The notes: generated by a model from the letters alone, not told the origin. Shown: positions 47,377 through 57,036, counted from the first letter of the stretch. The stretch: DNA of 64,000 nt from CAYFZR01 sp046760505 [NCBI: Candidatus Hydrothermarchaeota archaeon] (GCA_046760505.1 JBHIEG010000008.1:12200-76199), one strand, 5' to 3'. Made by a program: numbers and translations.

Positions 47377-47979
47377 TTTTCTTAAATTCATTAGATTTAC
47401 CTTTCTCCAAATGAAAATCAGTAATAGGGCAAACAACGCCCCGAATACAAACCATATAAATATGTTAGGTTCTATATGCCTCACTATCATGGCTTTTTCC
47501 TCCATCACTGGCGCTTTTGCTGCTCTCTCTGCTTCAATTGCGAACTGTGGCTCTATTCCATATGTAAAGCGATAATAGAGTTTCTGAAATATGTAACCAA
47601 CGAAAGATGCACTCAGTAAAAAGTAAATTGCAAATAAAGCTTGTTTCAAAAAAATTCTCGTTTTTTCTTCTCCTACGGGAGTAATAATGATGAATTTATT
47701 TGTAGGTTCATATATCTTTATTTCCCTGCCCTTCTTGCTGTATTTTATATCCTTAACCTTTATTAAACCGCTTTCCAAAAGCCTCTCTATGTTGTAGTGC
47801 AAGGTGGGCAATCCGATTTCAAGTTTCTCAGAGATCTCTGTCAGGGATAGAGGCTCCTTGCACAATAGTTCCAAGATCTTTCTTGATGTAACATTTGCAA
47901 GGGTTTGAGAGATCTTCTTTGCATTGTCATCCGTCATCGGCAGTATTACAAGTCTCTCTTCGGGTTTCTCCTCATACAT
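47368..47979 (-). CDS. Membrane-anchored ArsR-type winged-helix regulator
   Basis: The 203-residue protein has an ArsR/HTH domain at about 25-85 (SRKILELLCKEPLSLTEISE, LPTLHYNIERLLESGLI) and a wing with KGREIKIYEPTNKF. Two hydrophobic segments lie at about 112-135 (QALFAIYFLLSASFVGYIF) and 172-192 (IFIWFVFGALFALLLIFIW). It is thus a membrane-bound transcription factor that might sense envelope stress. It overlaps the aSelBL end by nine bases and diverges from the large UPF0182 membrane protein, a possible target. Confidence 0.85.
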   Translation of the reverse strand: MYEEKPEERLVILPMTDDNAKKISQTLANVTSRKILELLCKEPLSLTEISEKLEIGLPTLHYNIERLLESGLIKVKDIKYSKKGREIKIYEPTNKFIIITPVGEEKTRIFLKQALFAIYFLLSASFVGYIFQKLYYRFTYGIEPQFAIEAERAAKAPVMEEKAMIVRHIEPNIFIWFVFGALFALLLIFIWRKVNLMNLRKST

Positions 47980-48118
47980 AAAAATCTAACTTAAAATGTC
48001 CTTCAAGAGATTATAAGATTTGCCATTGCTTCAATCCATTTTGAACATATAACCCAGGTATTAAAGATTACGATATCAAACAAATAATTCATATACAAGT
48101 CGAGAGATTTATTATGAG

Positions 48119-50773
48119 ATGAAAGCATTCAACATCTTCAAACATTTAACAATTATCTCACCACTATTAGGTGTAATATTCATAATTTCTTTCATCAAGA
48201 TATATCCCGAATGGCTCTGGTTTTCTTCGGTAAACTATTCTTCTGTTTACTGGACAATCCTTTCGACGAAGTTAGCCATTGCGATTATCGTTGCCACATT
48301 TTTCTTTACTTTCATCTCGATAAACTTTTATCTTATGGATAGGGCGATGAAAAAATACGAAATCCCCGAAATAACTGACAAAAAAAGTAGCAAAATGATT
48401 TACGCCGGAATAGGTGTTTTTAGCCTGATCGTAGGAATCATTGCCTCATCCGCTTGGAAAACTGCTCTTCTCTATTTTAATCAGGTTCCGTTCGGAGTCA
48501 GTGACCCTCTTTTTAACCGGGATATCGGCTTCTACATTTTTTCCCTCCCTTTCTACTGGTTTGCTTGGAATCTCCTCTTTTACAGCGCTGTATGCTCTCT
48601 TGCAATTGTTTTTCTGGTTCCCTTTTACAATCAGAGGATTCCTTTTGAATATCTGCCCGAACAAACCCCCGAGTTAATGGTTAATCACTACATCTTGGGG
48701 GGTCTCGTCTTTTTATTGCTGGCACTCAGATTCTACCTAAACCGTTATGAAATCCTTTATTCTACAAGCGGAGTTGTTTTTGGTGCTGGTTACACGGATG
48801 TACATATAAAACTCCCGGTTCTAACTCTGCTCACAGTTACGTGTATATTCGGAGCAATCTGTATATTTTTGGGCTCCAGATTCAGGAGAAAAACTCTTCC
48901 ACTAATTGGAGTGTTGCCACTCCTCATTATTTTTATTCTCGGTCTCTTAATACTCCCCGGAGTCGTGCAAAAATTTAAGGTAGAGCCCAATGAACTTGCA
49001 TTGGAATCTCCCTACATCGAAAACAACATAAAGTACACAAATCTTGCTTACGGCCTTGATAAGGTTAGAGAAAAACCTTTTCCGGCGACAGCAAATCTAA
49101 CCTTAGAAGATATCGAGAAAAACAAGGGTACGATAGAAAACATAAGGCTCTGGGATCATAGACCTCTAAAGGCAACTTATGGCCAGATACAGGAAATAAG
49201 GCTCTACTACGAATTTCATGATATTGACATAGACAGATACGAAATAGACGGAAATTACAGGCAGGTTGTTCTCTCTGCAAGGGAACTCCTACCAGAGAAA
49301 TTAGATCCAAGAGCAAGAACATGGGTAAATCAGCACTCTGTTTTCACTCACGGCTACGGAGTCGTTATGAGTCCTATAAATATAGCAACCGAGGAAGGGT
49401 TACCTGAGTTAATAATAAGAGATATTCCACCGGTCTCAAGAACAGATGACGTAAAACTCAAAAGACCTGAGATATACTACGGTGAAAGAACCGACGATTA
49501 TGTAATTGTCAGAGGAAATATCAAGGAGTTCGACTACCCCAAGGGAGAAGAAAACGTATACACTACTTATGGAGGAAAAGGCGGAGTAAAATTTGGCTCT
49601 TTCTTTAAAAAACTAGCCATGACTCTCAGATTCGGTGATTTTGAACTCTTCATAAGTGAATACATCACCCCAGAAAGCAGAATCATGTTCTACAGAAACA
49701 TCAGGGAGAGAACATCCGAGATAGCTCCGTATCTAATGTATGATCGCGACCCCTACGTTGTAATTTCGGAGGGAAAAATCTACTGGATCATAGACGCCTA
49801 TACGGTAACAGATAGATATCCATATTCAGAGCTTAATGGAAGAATAAACTACATAAGAAACTCAGTAAAGGCCGTAATTGATGCATACAATGGTAACGTA
49901 ACATTCTACATCGTAGACACAAATGATCCCATAATAAAAACCTACTCTAGAATGTTCCCAGATACATTCAAATCCTTCGATGAAATGCCTGATGAGATTA
50001 AAAAACATATCAGGTATCCAGAAGACCTTTTCTCAATTCAAGTGGAGATGTACGGCTCATATCACATGAAAGATCCTCAGGTTTTTTACAACAAAGAAGA
50101 CATGTGGATCATACCCAAGGAAGTATACGAAGAGAAAGCGCAAACAATGACTCCATACTACATAATCATGAAACTGCCTGAGGAAAAGAGAGAAGAGTTT
50201 TTGCTCATGATACCCTACACTCCTCTCAAGAAGGACAACATGATTGCATGGATAGGAGCCAGATGCGATCCACCTAAATACGGTGAACTGGTTTTATTCA
50301 GGTTTCCAAAGGGAGAATTGATATACGGTCCATTTCAAATTGAGGCTAGAATTGATCAAGATCCTGAGATTTCCAAGCAGATATCCCTGTGGAGTCAGAG
50401 AGGTTCTAGGGTGATAAGGGGCAATTTACTTGCTATACCCATAGAAAAATCCATCATTTATGTGGAGCCCCTGTACATAAGATCCGAAAAAGGAGAACTT
50501 CCAGAGCTTAAAAGAGTAATTCTTTCTTTCGCCATGAAGGTTGTTATGGAAGAAAACTTAGCAGAAGCCTTGAACAAGATGTTTGGAAAAAGAGTAGCCA
50601 CGAAGGAAATATCTGAAGCCTTTACAATAAAAGAAATGGTTGCAAAAGCTCTTTACCACTTTAATAAGGCTGAAGAGTACTTGAAAAAAGGCAACTGGAC
50701 GGGCTACGGAGAAGAACTCGGAAAAACCAAGGAGATGCTCGCAACCTTAAACGCAACACTAGGCAAATCTTAA
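48119..50773 (+). CDS. UPF0182 family membrane protein
   Basis: The 884-residue protein fits UPF0182 (COG1615) in length and order. About seven hydrophobic segments lie in the first 290 residues, including NYSSVYWTILSTKL, FNRDIGFYIFSLPFYWF and HYILGGLVFLLLALRFYLN. A large, probably extracellular domain follows (NIRLWDHRPLKATYGQIQEI, HGYGVVMSPIN, PPKYGELVLFRFPKGELIYG). The family function is unknown. The regulator at 47368-47979 is divergent from it, with about 140 bases between. Confidence 0.92.
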   Translation: MKAFNIFKHLTIISPLLGVIFIISFIKIYPEWLWFSSVNYSSVYWTILSTKLAIAIIVATFFFTFISINFYLMDRAMKKYEIPEITDKKSSKMIYAGIGVFSLIVGIIASSAWKTALLYFNQVPFGVSDPLFNRDIGFYIFSLPFYWFAWNLLFYSAVCSLAIVFLVPFYNQRIPFEYLPEQTPELMVNHYILGGLVFLLLALRFYLNRYEILYSTSGVVFGAGYTDVHIKLPVLTLLTVTCIFGAICIFLGSRFRRKTLPLIGVLPLLIIFILGLLILPGVVQKFKVEPNELALESPYIENNIKYTNLAYGLDKVREKPFPATANLTLEDIEKNKGTIENIRLWDHRPLKATYGQIQEIRLYYEFHDIDIDRYEIDGNYRQVVLSARELLPEKLDPRARTWVNQHSVFTHGYGVVMSPINIATEEGLPELIIRDIPPVSRTDDVKLKRPEIYYGERTDDYVIVRGNIKEFDYPKGEENVYTTYGGKGGVKFGSFFKKLAMTLRFGDFELFISEYITPESRIMFYRNIRERTSEIAPYLMYDRDPYVVISEGKIYWIIDAYTVTDRYPYSELNGRINYIRNSVKAVIDAYNGNVTFYIVDTNDPIIKTYSRMFPDTFKSFDEMPDEIKKHIRYPEDLFSIQVEMYGSYHMKDPQVFYNKEDMWIIPKEVYEEKAQTMTPYYIIMKLPEEKREEFLLMIPYTPLKKDNMIAWIGARCDPPKYGELVLFRFPKGELIYGPFQIEARIDQDPEISKQISLWSQRGSRVIRGNLLAIPIEKSIIYVEPLYIRSEKGELPELKRVILSFAMKVVMEENLAEALNKMFGKRVATKEISEAFTIKEMVAKALYHFNKAEEYLKKGNWTGYGEELGKTKEMLATLNATLGKS

Positions 50774-50882
50774 GTATTGCAAATATAATTGTAATATACA
50801 TTTGGAAGATTATAAGTATGGCTTCCTGCCTATAGTCGTAGAGCGAGCAATATATTATCACAATAGTTTTTGGGGTGGAGAG

Positions 50883-51584
50883 ATGGTCAAGATCCAGTGG
50901 TTGGGACATGCGGGTTTTAGGATATCGAACAAAACCACGATCATCATAGATCCTTTCCTAACCGGCAATCCCAAAGCAAGAGTGAGTTTAGAAGAAATAG
51001 ACAGGGCAGACATCGTATGTGTTACACATGGACACGGAGATCATTTAGGTGATTCAATAGAAATTGCAAAAAGGCACAACTCCACGCTCGTTGGCATCTA
51101 TGAGGTAGCGGTTTTTGCAAACAAGAAGGGGATAGAGAAGGTAGAACCCATGAATATCGGGGGAACCATACGTATCGATGACATAGAAATAACCATGACG
51201 GAGGCTAAACATTCCTCTGATATAGTTGACGCAAATCTTCCGGGAGGACATTCATGCGGTTTTGTAATCACTATTGATGATTTAAGAATCTATCATGCCG
51301 GTGATACATCCCTCTTCTCTGACATGCAGCTGATTGGTGAGGTATACAAACCTGATGTAGCCCTGCTACCTATAGGAGACAGATTCACGATGGGACCGAG
51401 GGAAGCGGCAATGGCCTCGGAACTGATAAGACCGAAGGTTGTAATACCAATGCACTACAATACCTTTCCGCTGATAACACAAGATCCAGAACATTTCTCT
51501 CGCTGTGTAAAATCTTTGGTACCCGAAGTAGAGGTGGTACTACTCGCACCAGGAGAAACTTATTCCGTAAAGAAGAAAGATTAG
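50883..51584 (+). CDS. UPF0173 metal-dependent hydrolase
   Basis: The 233-residue MBL-fold protein has WLGHAGFRISNKTTIIIDP, THGHGDHLGDSIEI, LPGGHSCGFVI, HAGDTSLFSDM, and PMHYNTFPLI, all typical of UPF0173/YtkL-like hydrolases. The ATG at 50883 has GGGGTGGAGAG directly before it; an upstream frame to 50802 is ignored. Substrate unknown. Confidence 0.93.
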   Translation: MVKIQWLGHAGFRISNKTTIIIDPFLTGNPKARVSLEEIDRADIVCVTHGHGDHLGDSIEIAKRHNSTLVGIYEVAVFANKKGIEKVEPMNIGGTIRIDDIEITMTEAKHSSDIVDANLPGGHSCGFVITIDDLRIYHAGDTSLFSDMQLIGEVYKPDVALLPIGDRFTMGPREAAMASELIRPKVVIPMHYNTFPLITQDPEHFSRCVKSLVPEVEVVLLAPGETYSVKKKD

Positions 51585-51656
51585 TTTCCCTACTGATCTC
51601 TAGTTACCTATAGTTATTGCCCCGTCCTTTTATCGAAATTTCGGCATATGTTACAA

Positions 51657-52319
51657 TTAGATTATTTTTTCCAGAAGTATTTTTGGATTCTCAACTACCA
51701 CTTCATAGGCTTCCTTCTCACCCAATCCGCTTCCCATAGCTACATTCATCGCGATATCGTGATCTATTAGATCCTCCGGAGAATGAGCATCGGTGTTCAC
51801 CAAGAGTTTGGCTCCTAAATCACTTGCTAACTTTGCAATATGGCCATTCGTGATCGAATGTCCTCTCCTAGAAGTTAATTCTATGAATACACCATTATCT
51901 TTTGCCATTTCCATTTCTTCATACGTAAGTAAACCCGGGTGTGCAAGTATATCGATATCAGATCTCAAAGCCATTTTATTGGTGTTTTTTTCTACAGGCT
52001 CGACGATTGTTTCTCCATGAACTATTATCAGCTTGGCACCAAGTTTTCTCGCTTTCTTCACGAGCTTTGGAATGGTTTCAGGAGGTACGTGGGTTATCTC
52101 TACGCCAGGAATTACCTCAATCTCAACGAATTGAGAAAGCCTTTGCGTGCCTTTTAAAGTTTTCTCAATCACGTACTCCATATTTGAAAAATCAACGTGA
52201 TCTGTAATTGCTATTGCCCAGTGACCTAGCATGAATGCTCTTCTCGAAAGTTCGCTTGGTAATAGCTCTCCATCGCTCAGTATCGAGTGCGTGTGCAGAT
52301 CTGCCCTATTCTTTTTCAT
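51657..52319 (-). CDS. PHP-domain phosphoesterase
   Basis: The 220-residue PHP-fold protein has RADLHTHSILSDGELLPSE with the metal-binding histidines, AITDHVDFSNME, VIPGVEITHV, DILAHPGLLTYEE and LLVNTDAHSPEDL. It may be a histidinol-phosphatase-like or other phosphoesterase. No his gene is nearby, so the substrate is open. It precedes the BofA-like gene in reverse order (12 bases after its stop) and has AAAGGAGATAG before the ATG. Confidence 0.9.
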   Translation of the reverse strand: MKKNRADLHTHSILSDGELLPSELSRRAFMLGHWAIAITDHVDFSNMEYVIEKTLKGTQRLSQFVEIEVIPGVEITHVPPETIPKLVKKARKLGAKLIIVHGETIVEPVEKNTNKMALRSDIDILAHPGLLTYEEMEMAKDNGVFIELTSRRGHSITNGHIAKLASDLGAKLLVNTDAHSPEDLIDHDIAMNVAMGSGLGEKEAYEVVVENPKILLEKII

Positions 52320-52331
52320 TTACTATCTCCT

Positions 52332-52586
52332 TTAAATTACGTGAAAGAAACTGAGTACTAGTAGTACTCCAACTCCGACCAAGCCGAATATAGCGGTGAC
52401 TACCAGAGTCCAGAGCTTGATTGGTATATGAAAGCCGATGAGATTGAGTAGAAACAGTGCAAGCAGGCCTACCACCGTATTCACAACAACTGTTTTAATC
52501 ATGCTCAAAACTTCAATGAGTGCCTTTATTGCTAAGAAAGCCAATAATATGAGAACGACACCTACAACTAATGTTAGACCTTCCAT
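52332..52586 (-). CDS. BofA-like small membrane protein
   Basis: The 84-residue protein is nearly all hydrophobic, with three segments (about 3-25, 35-52, 56-80). The middle, KTVVVNTVVGLLALFLLNLI and GFHIPIKLWT, matches the pro-sigma-K processing inhibitor BofA family, found in Bacillus and also in archaea that lack sigma factors. Its archaeal role is unknown. It is upstream of the PHP gene in one transcript. Confidence 0.85.
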   Translation of the reverse strand: MEGLTLVVGVVLILLAFLAIKALIEVLSMIKTVVVNTVVGLLALFLLNLIGFHIPIKLWTLVVTAIFGLVGVGVLLVLSFFHVI

Positions 52587-52641
52587 GAGAACTTAATGGC
52601 ATAGAAACGTTTATCAAATTTACGATATCTTGGTTAAAACA

Positions 52642-52932
52642 ATGAATAAGATGATAGTTTGGCCTGTTTACTTGGACTATAATAAAACGAGGAAAGAAGG
52701 CAGACGTATACCCAAAAATATTGCGGTTCCTGATCCTAAAGTATCAGAAATTAAAGAAGCATGCATCAAACTGGGATTGGATCCTATTGTAGAGGAGGAT
52801 AAAAGATATCCAAGGTCTTGGTGGGAGAAAAGCGGAAGGGTAATGGTTAACAGGAATGCAACCAAGACCCAGACGCTTAAAGAAATTGCCAGAAAAATTC
52901 TGGAACAGAGAAAGAGAGACTACGATTTATGA
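52642..52932 (+). CDS. srp19: Signal recognition particle 19 kDa protein
   Basis: The protein of about 96 residues is SRP19. MIVWPVYLDYNKTRKEGRRI, AVPDPKVSEIKEA, YPRSWWEKSGRVMV match the family throughout. It binds 7S RNA and helps SRP54 bind. The ATG at 52642 is preferred; a TTG at 52630 is also in frame. It converges on and overlaps dacZ by 13 bases. Confidence 0.95.
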   Translation: MNKMIVWPVYLDYNKTRKEGRRIPKNIAVPDPKVSEIKEACIKLGLDPIVEEDKRYPRSWWEKSGRVMVNRNATKTQTLKEIARKILEQRKRDYDL

Positions 52933-53780
52933 GGATCTATCTCAAATATTATCCTTCCATCCTTAAATATCCTTATCAATCCGCTGCTCTTTGATACCAC
53001 GATTGCTATCGCATCTGTAAGTTTTGTAATCGAAGCTGCTGCAGTATGTCTTGCTCCCAGTCCTTTTGGGATTTCAAGATCCTCCTTGGATATCTCAAGA
53101 AGCCTGTGAGCAGCAAGTACTTCTCCCTTCCCTGAGATTACGAAGGCTCCATCGAGACGAGAGTACTCTTTAAGCATCTCCTTCATCTGTTTGTCATAGA
53201 TTGTAAGCGGATGACGTTCAAATGGATTGTAGGAGAGTTGAGTTGATCTTTTTAACACATCCTCCGCATCTCCAAGGACAAATAGTGCTCCAACTCTCTG
53301 TCCATCTCTTCCCTCTCTGCCCAATTCTATGGCGGTCTCAAGTATGGCATCGAAGACTGCATGGTCTATTCCCTTCATGTTTGTTAATAATCTGTAAAAT
53401 TCGGTCATATCGCTGCTTCTTATTTTTCTTACCTGAATGGTATCCATATCATCCGATTCGTTATAAACTAGTACTACCGTGTCACCCTCATTGAGATATC
53501 CAAAAGAATTGGCCATGGCCAGTACCTTTTCTATCCTTGCAAAAGAATCCATCTTGACGAATGATAATTTAATGGCTTTGTAACCTTTTTCACCCGCATG
53601 TTTAAACAAATTTTCCTTTGAAGTTGCTATGATTATCCTATTCTTGTATATCTCGTCGATTAGGTTTAAAATTCTTTCATTATCAACGAATGCTAACACT
53701 GCGTCTGCATTCAAAACTTCGGCCATGTCCAAAGCAGATCTAAGCATTACTTCGGTAAGATCATCCATAGAAATCTCCAT
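52920..53780 (-). CDS. dacZ: Diadenylate cyclase (DacZ type)
   Basis: The 286-residue protein makes c-di-AMP. The catalytic DAC domain is in the C-terminal half, with [19 protein letters not shown] (DGA motif) and [13 protein letters not shown] (RHT motif). The N-terminal 140 residues ([25 protein letters not shown]) match the euryarchaeal DacZ N-terminal domain, which resembles pyruvate-kinase C-terminal folds. A TATA-like ATAAATAC about 25-30 bases upstream suggests a leaderless message. c-di-AMP controls osmotic or potassium balance in related archaea. Confidence 0.93.
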   Translation of the reverse strand: MEISMDDLTEVMLRSALDMAEVLNADAVLAFVDNERILNLIDEIYKNRIIIATSKENLFKHAGEKGYKAIKLSFVKMDSFARIEKVLAMANSFGYLNEGDTVVLVYNESDDMDTIQVRKIRSSDMTEFYRLLTNMKGIDHAVFDAILETAIELGREGRDGQRVGALFVLGDAEDVLKRSTQLSYNPFERHPLTIYDKQMKEMLKEYSRLDGAFVISGKGEVLAAHRLLEISKEDLEIPKGLGARHTAAASITKLTDAIAIVVSKSSGLIRIFKDGRIIFEIDPHKS

Positions 53781-53829
53781 ATATTCTTTTGTTTGAAGAA
53801 GTATTTATTTTATATGTCAGACTAACCCT

Positions 53830-54390
53830 CTAGGAAACGTGGTAGGCACAAACATAATCTTGGAGCGCGGCCTCTATTTTTTTGGGGTCAAGTCCCAGTG
53901 ACTCAATATTCTTACTTGCGAGATGAACATCACCCGTGATACCAAATCTGCATGCTAACTGTTTAATTTCAAGTGATTTGGTTCCGATTTTGGTTTTCTT
54001 TGCAAGAGCATCTCTCCAGCTTTGATGGTAGATACAGAAAGGAGAGGCAGAAAAACCCCCGCTGTCGTTGTGGTATTTCGTGACCTTTTTGATAATATCC
54101 AAGAAAGGTTCAAATTCCTTATGCGAGTTAGAGCCGTTTTCTTCAAATGGACATTTTCTTAAATAAAAGATATTATTTTCAACAACCGGTGCCCCCTCGT
54201 ATTTGCAGAAATTTGTCTTCCCTTTTAAGGTTTCTGATTGAAATTCTCTTATGTTCTCAAAGCGCTCCTCTTCTAGCTTCTCCACCACTTCATTTCCTAA
54301 AGATATAAGCCAGCCTGCTGTAAAAGGAACACCATAGATTTTTACCTGCTTTTTCATGGCAGATAAGAACAAAAGGTTCTTCAGTTTCAT
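53830..54390 (-). CDS. Uncharacterised cysteine-containing protein
   Basis: This protein of about 186 residues is not recognised. It has five cysteines (NFCKYEGAP, LRKCPFEENG, PFCIYHQSW, QLACRFGITG, DYVCAYHV). Four pair loosely in the sequence, so a metal or FeS site is possible. The ATG at 54390 has GGAAGGTA upstream and fits a TATA-like AGTATATATGG about 50 bases before it; ATG codons at 54417 and 54357 are alternatives. It is divergent from the M20 peptidase. There is no signal peptide or membrane segment. Confidence 0.6.
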   Translation of the reverse strand: MKLKNLLFLSAMKKQVKIYGVPFTAGWLISLGNEVVEKLEEERFENIREFQSETLKGKTNFCKYEGAPVVENNIFYLRKCPFEENGSNSHKEFEPFLDIIKKVTKYHNDSGGFSASPFCIYHQSWRDALAKKTKIGTKSLEIKQLACRFGITGDVHLASKNIESLGLDPKKIEAALQDYVCAYHVS

Positions 54391-54456
54391 TACCTTCCCA
54401 TAAAGAAGAGATGACATTTACCATATATACTTTGTTGAAGTATTACTGGTGATCTC

Positions 54457-55593
54457 ATGCTGGATATAGATGAAGAAAAAACGATCGATTACATGAAAAA
54501 ACTGATTGAAATTCCAACCGAAAATCCTCCAGGTGAAAATTACAGGGAGATAATTCAGGAAATTCAAAGTTTTCTTGAGCCCTACGAAATAAAAAGTGAG
54601 ATAGTCGAGGTAAATAGGAAGCAAAATTTAATCGCCAAAATCGAAGGAATTAAGGAAAAGCCAACCTTACTGCTTAATGGACACGTTGATGTTGTTCCTC
54701 CCGGAAATGGATGGGAAACAGATCCTTTCCAAGCAGTTATAAAAAATAAACGCGTGTATGGAAGAGGCTCTTCAGATATGAAAGGAGGCCTGGCAGCTAT
54801 GATATCTGCTATGGAAAGCATAGCAGATTCTGATATTGAAATAAAAGGAAATCTCATATTTATAGCAAGTGTAGACGAAGAAATAGGAGGCATGGATGGT
54901 TTAGGATATCTCATGAAAAGAAATATGGTTAACGCGGATTTATGCCTGGTTGGAGAGCCCACCAAACTCGATATCGTAACCGCTGAGAAAGGTGTTCTCT
55001 GGATCAGAATAGGAGTTAAAGGAAAATCGGCTCATGCATCCCTTCCTGAGAAGGGAATAAACGCTATTGAAAGGGCATCTTCTATAATTAAAGCGTTAAG
55101 CGAAATTGAATATAAAAAGAGCCATCCTTTACTCGGAAAACCAACCATAAATGTCGGAAAGATAAGAGGCGGAACAAAGGTAAATGTAGTGCCGGATTAC
55201 TGTGAAATAGAAATCGACAGAAGAATCATCCCGGGAGAGGATATAGAAGAGGTAAAAAAAGAAATAATAGAAAATCTGAAAGGTGAAGAATGTTCCATCG
55301 AATACTTCTTACATGCAAAGCCATTTGAAATCGAAAAAGATTCTGAGCCTGTTTTGAGACTTAAAAAAATTATAAAAGACATAACAAATAAAGAGCCAAG
55401 AATCAAGGGAATTTTTGGCTTTACAGATGCTAGGTTTGCCTATGAAAAAGGAATAACTCCCATAGTATTTGGACCGGGAAGCGCCAATCAGGCGCATACA
55501 GCAAATGAATACGTGGAAATCGAACAGGTCATAAATGCTGCCAAGATCTATGCTTTATTCGCGACTGATTTTTTGAACAAATCAAGGGACTAA
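54457..55593 (+). CDS. M20-family metallopeptidase (ArgE/DapE-like)
   Basis: The 378-residue protein has the M20 motifs: LLLNGHVDVVPPGNGW, YGRGSSDMKGGLAAMI, VDEEIGGMDGLGYL, GEPTKLDIVTAEKG, and GFTDARFAYEKG, FGPGSANQAHTANEYV. The dimerisation domain lies at about 175-280. It removes an acyl or amino-acid group from a small peptide-like substrate; ArgE, DapE and carboxypeptidase are all possible. The ATG follows TGGTGATCTC. Its 3' end overlaps VapC by 12 bases. Confidence 0.92.
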   Translation: MLDIDEEKTIDYMKKLIEIPTENPPGENYREIIQEIQSFLEPYEIKSEIVEVNRKQNLIAKIEGIKEKPTLLLNGHVDVVPPGNGWETDPFQAVIKNKRVYGRGSSDMKGGLAAMISAMESIADSDIEIKGNLIFIASVDEEIGGMDGLGYLMKRNMVNADLCLVGEPTKLDIVTAEKGVLWIRIGVKGKSAHASLPEKGINAIERASSIIKALSEIEYKKSHPLLGKPTINVGKIRGGTKVNVVPDYCEIEIDRRIIPGEDIEEVKKEIIENLKGEECSIEYFLHAKPFEIEKDSEPVLRLKKIIKDITNKEPRIKGIFGFTDARFAYEKGITPIVFGPGSANQAHTANEYVEIEQVINAAKIYALFATDFLNKSRD

Positions 55594-55986
55594 GGCAAAA
55601 TCATGAACCTCGAAGCGAGAATCAAAACCAAAAACAACTTTTAAACCAAGTCTTTCCATGATGGCAAAACTTATCGAATCCGTTAAATCAACGTCAATAT
55701 CCTTGTATTTGTTATAATATTCTAGGCCTTTTTCCCAGTCGCTTTTTGTTTCTATCTCAATTCTTATTATTTTACTACTCAAAATGTTTTTTAGTTCTTC
55801 TATTCCCTTTTTCTTTCCTATGCGCTGCGTAACACCGTCTATATACTCGATGAGAACAGGTTTACCTACCACGTATCTTATTCCTTCATTTACCGAATCG
55901 ATGAAGTACGTCTTTGCAGTTTCGTGCATTCGATCATTTTTATCGCTAAGGGCTATTAAAGCTCCTGTATCTATGTAATATATCAT
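55582..55986 (-). CDS. vapC: PIN-domain toxin VapC
   Basis: The 134-residue PIN domain has the acidic residues of VapC: YYIDTGALIALSDKND, then KPVLIEYIDG, IDVDLTDSISFAIMERLG, and FGFDSRFEVHDFAL at the C-terminus. It is an RNase toxin. The ATG at 55986 overlaps the antitoxin stop (ATGA), the classical vapBC order. Confidence 0.93.
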   Translation of the reverse strand: MIYYIDTGALIALSDKNDRMHETAKTYFIDSVNEGIRYVVGKPVLIEYIDGVTQRIGKKKGIEELKNILSSKIIRIEIETKSDWEKGLEYYNKYKDIDVDLTDSISFAIMERLGLKVVFGFDSRFEVHDFALVP

Positions 55987-56210
55987 CTGGGAGTTCTCCA
56001 ATCTTCTCTCCTACTCCAGTCTCCTTCTTTTGTTTTAAAACTTCCTATTATATTGAATACAGGATCTTTTTCCACGGATTCTTCGTGCATTTTCATGAAT
56101 ATCTCGATTGCTTCCCTTACTCCCTGTTTTATGGTTTTTCCTTCTTTTTTGAGCATGTGTTTGAACCTGGTGTAATCTTTTTCACTTATTTCAGTCTGAA
56201 TATGTTTCAT
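55983..56210 (-). CDS. vapB: VapB-type antitoxin
   Basis: The 75-residue protein starts IQTEISEKDYTRFKHMLKKE, a short ribbon-helix-helix-like N-terminus, followed by an acidic middle and a basic tail WSRREDWRTPR that would wrap the toxin. It would bind the vapBC promoter and neutralise VapC. It precedes and overlaps vapC by four bases. Confidence 0.82.
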   Translation of the reverse strand: MKHIQTEISEKDYTRFKHMLKKEGKTIKQGVREAIEIFMKMHEESVEKDPVFNIIGSFKTKEGDWSRREDWRTPR

Positions 56211-56407
56211 TTCATTCCTCCAAAAGATGCATTTAATTTTTACATGTAGCTAAGATGTATATATTTGTTTGCCTGAAATTCAATTAAGCGATGAACACCA
56301 TGAAAGCATCTTTTTCTCCTACTTGCCAACCATTTTTTGGAACAAAGGATATGCTTTTATACGTTAAACACAGTCTCATTGTAGACAGGTAAAAGGAGTG
56401 ACAAAAT

Positions 56408-56593
56408 TTGGATATAGAAGTCGTGACAAGAAATAGAAAAACGCTCTACAGGGTCAATAAATTCTACTTCAAAGATGACTTCCTTGTTCTAAATTTAAAT
56501 GTATTAAATTCTGACGGGAAAGTAGTAAAAAGACCCGGAATAGATTTCATGATTCCCAAAGAGTTAGTGATCGCCATGCAGAACAAACTATAG
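56408..56593 (+). CDS. Small hypothetical protein
   Basis: This 61-residue frame starts at a TTG with a strong AAGGAGTGA six bases before it, so it is likely translated. It reads as a small beta-rich domain (DIEVVTRNRKTLYRVNKFYF, FLVLNLNVLN). No family is recognised. Directly downstream lies the first copy of a 41-base repeat from a decayed gene. Confidence 0.5.
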   Translation: MDIEVVTRNRKTLYRVNKFYFKDDFLVLNLNVLNSDGKVVKRPGIDFMIPKELVIAMQNKL

Positions 56594-56597
56594 ATGC

Positions 56598-56638
56598 TAG
56601 TTCTTGTTGAGATGAATGCAGAACTCTCAAGACTGTGG
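56598..56638 (+). repeat. Direct repeat, copy 1 (decayed gene fragment)
   Basis: This 41-base stretch matches 57640-57680 at 40 of 41 positions and the last 33 bases are identical. In one frame it reads LVLVEMNAELSRLW, then hits a stop, so it is a fragment of a gene whose fuller remnant lies at 57601-57801. Confidence 0.85.
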
Positions 56639-56739
56639 TGAGAGAGTCCTTTATGGAGGAAAAAACCATTCTACTTTCCTTCATCTTAATATCAAAAGGT
56701 ATTTGTATTAAAATGATGTCAATTTAATACGTGAGGGAA

Positions 56740-57036
56740 ATGGGTGTCACAATAACCACAAGAGTATCTGATGAGATTGCTGAAGAAATAAAAAAAATAT
56801 CCGAGATTGAGAAATTGGACAAATCGGCAGTTATAAGGAGACTTTTGGTGGACGCGATCAAAGAATGGAAAATAGAGCATGCCTTAAATCAATATAAAGA
56901 GGCTAAAATAACCATATGGAAGGCTGCAAGGATCGCTGGTCTATCTCTGAGAGAAATGTTAGACATAGCCGCTAGAAAAGAAATTCCTTTTCAGTATAAG
57001 CTAGAGGATCTCAGAGAGGATTTTGAGGCCATTTAA
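56740..57036 (+). CDS. UPF0175-type antitoxin
   Basis: The 98-residue protein combines a ribbon-helix-helix-like N-terminus (TITTRVSDEIAEEIKKI, KSAVIRRLLVDAIKEW) with the UPF0175 helix EAKITIWKAARIAGLSLRE. UPF0175 proteins are usually paired with DUF3368 PIN toxins, as here, and act as antitoxins. The ATG at 56740 has GTGAGGGA just upstream; a GTG at 56731 is also in frame. The stop overlaps the toxin ATG by one base. Confidence 0.88.
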   Translation: MGVTITTRVSDEIAEEIKKISEIEKLDKSAVIRRLLVDAIKEWKIEHALNQYKEAKITIWKAARIAGLSLREMLDIAARKEIPFQYKLEDLREDFEAI

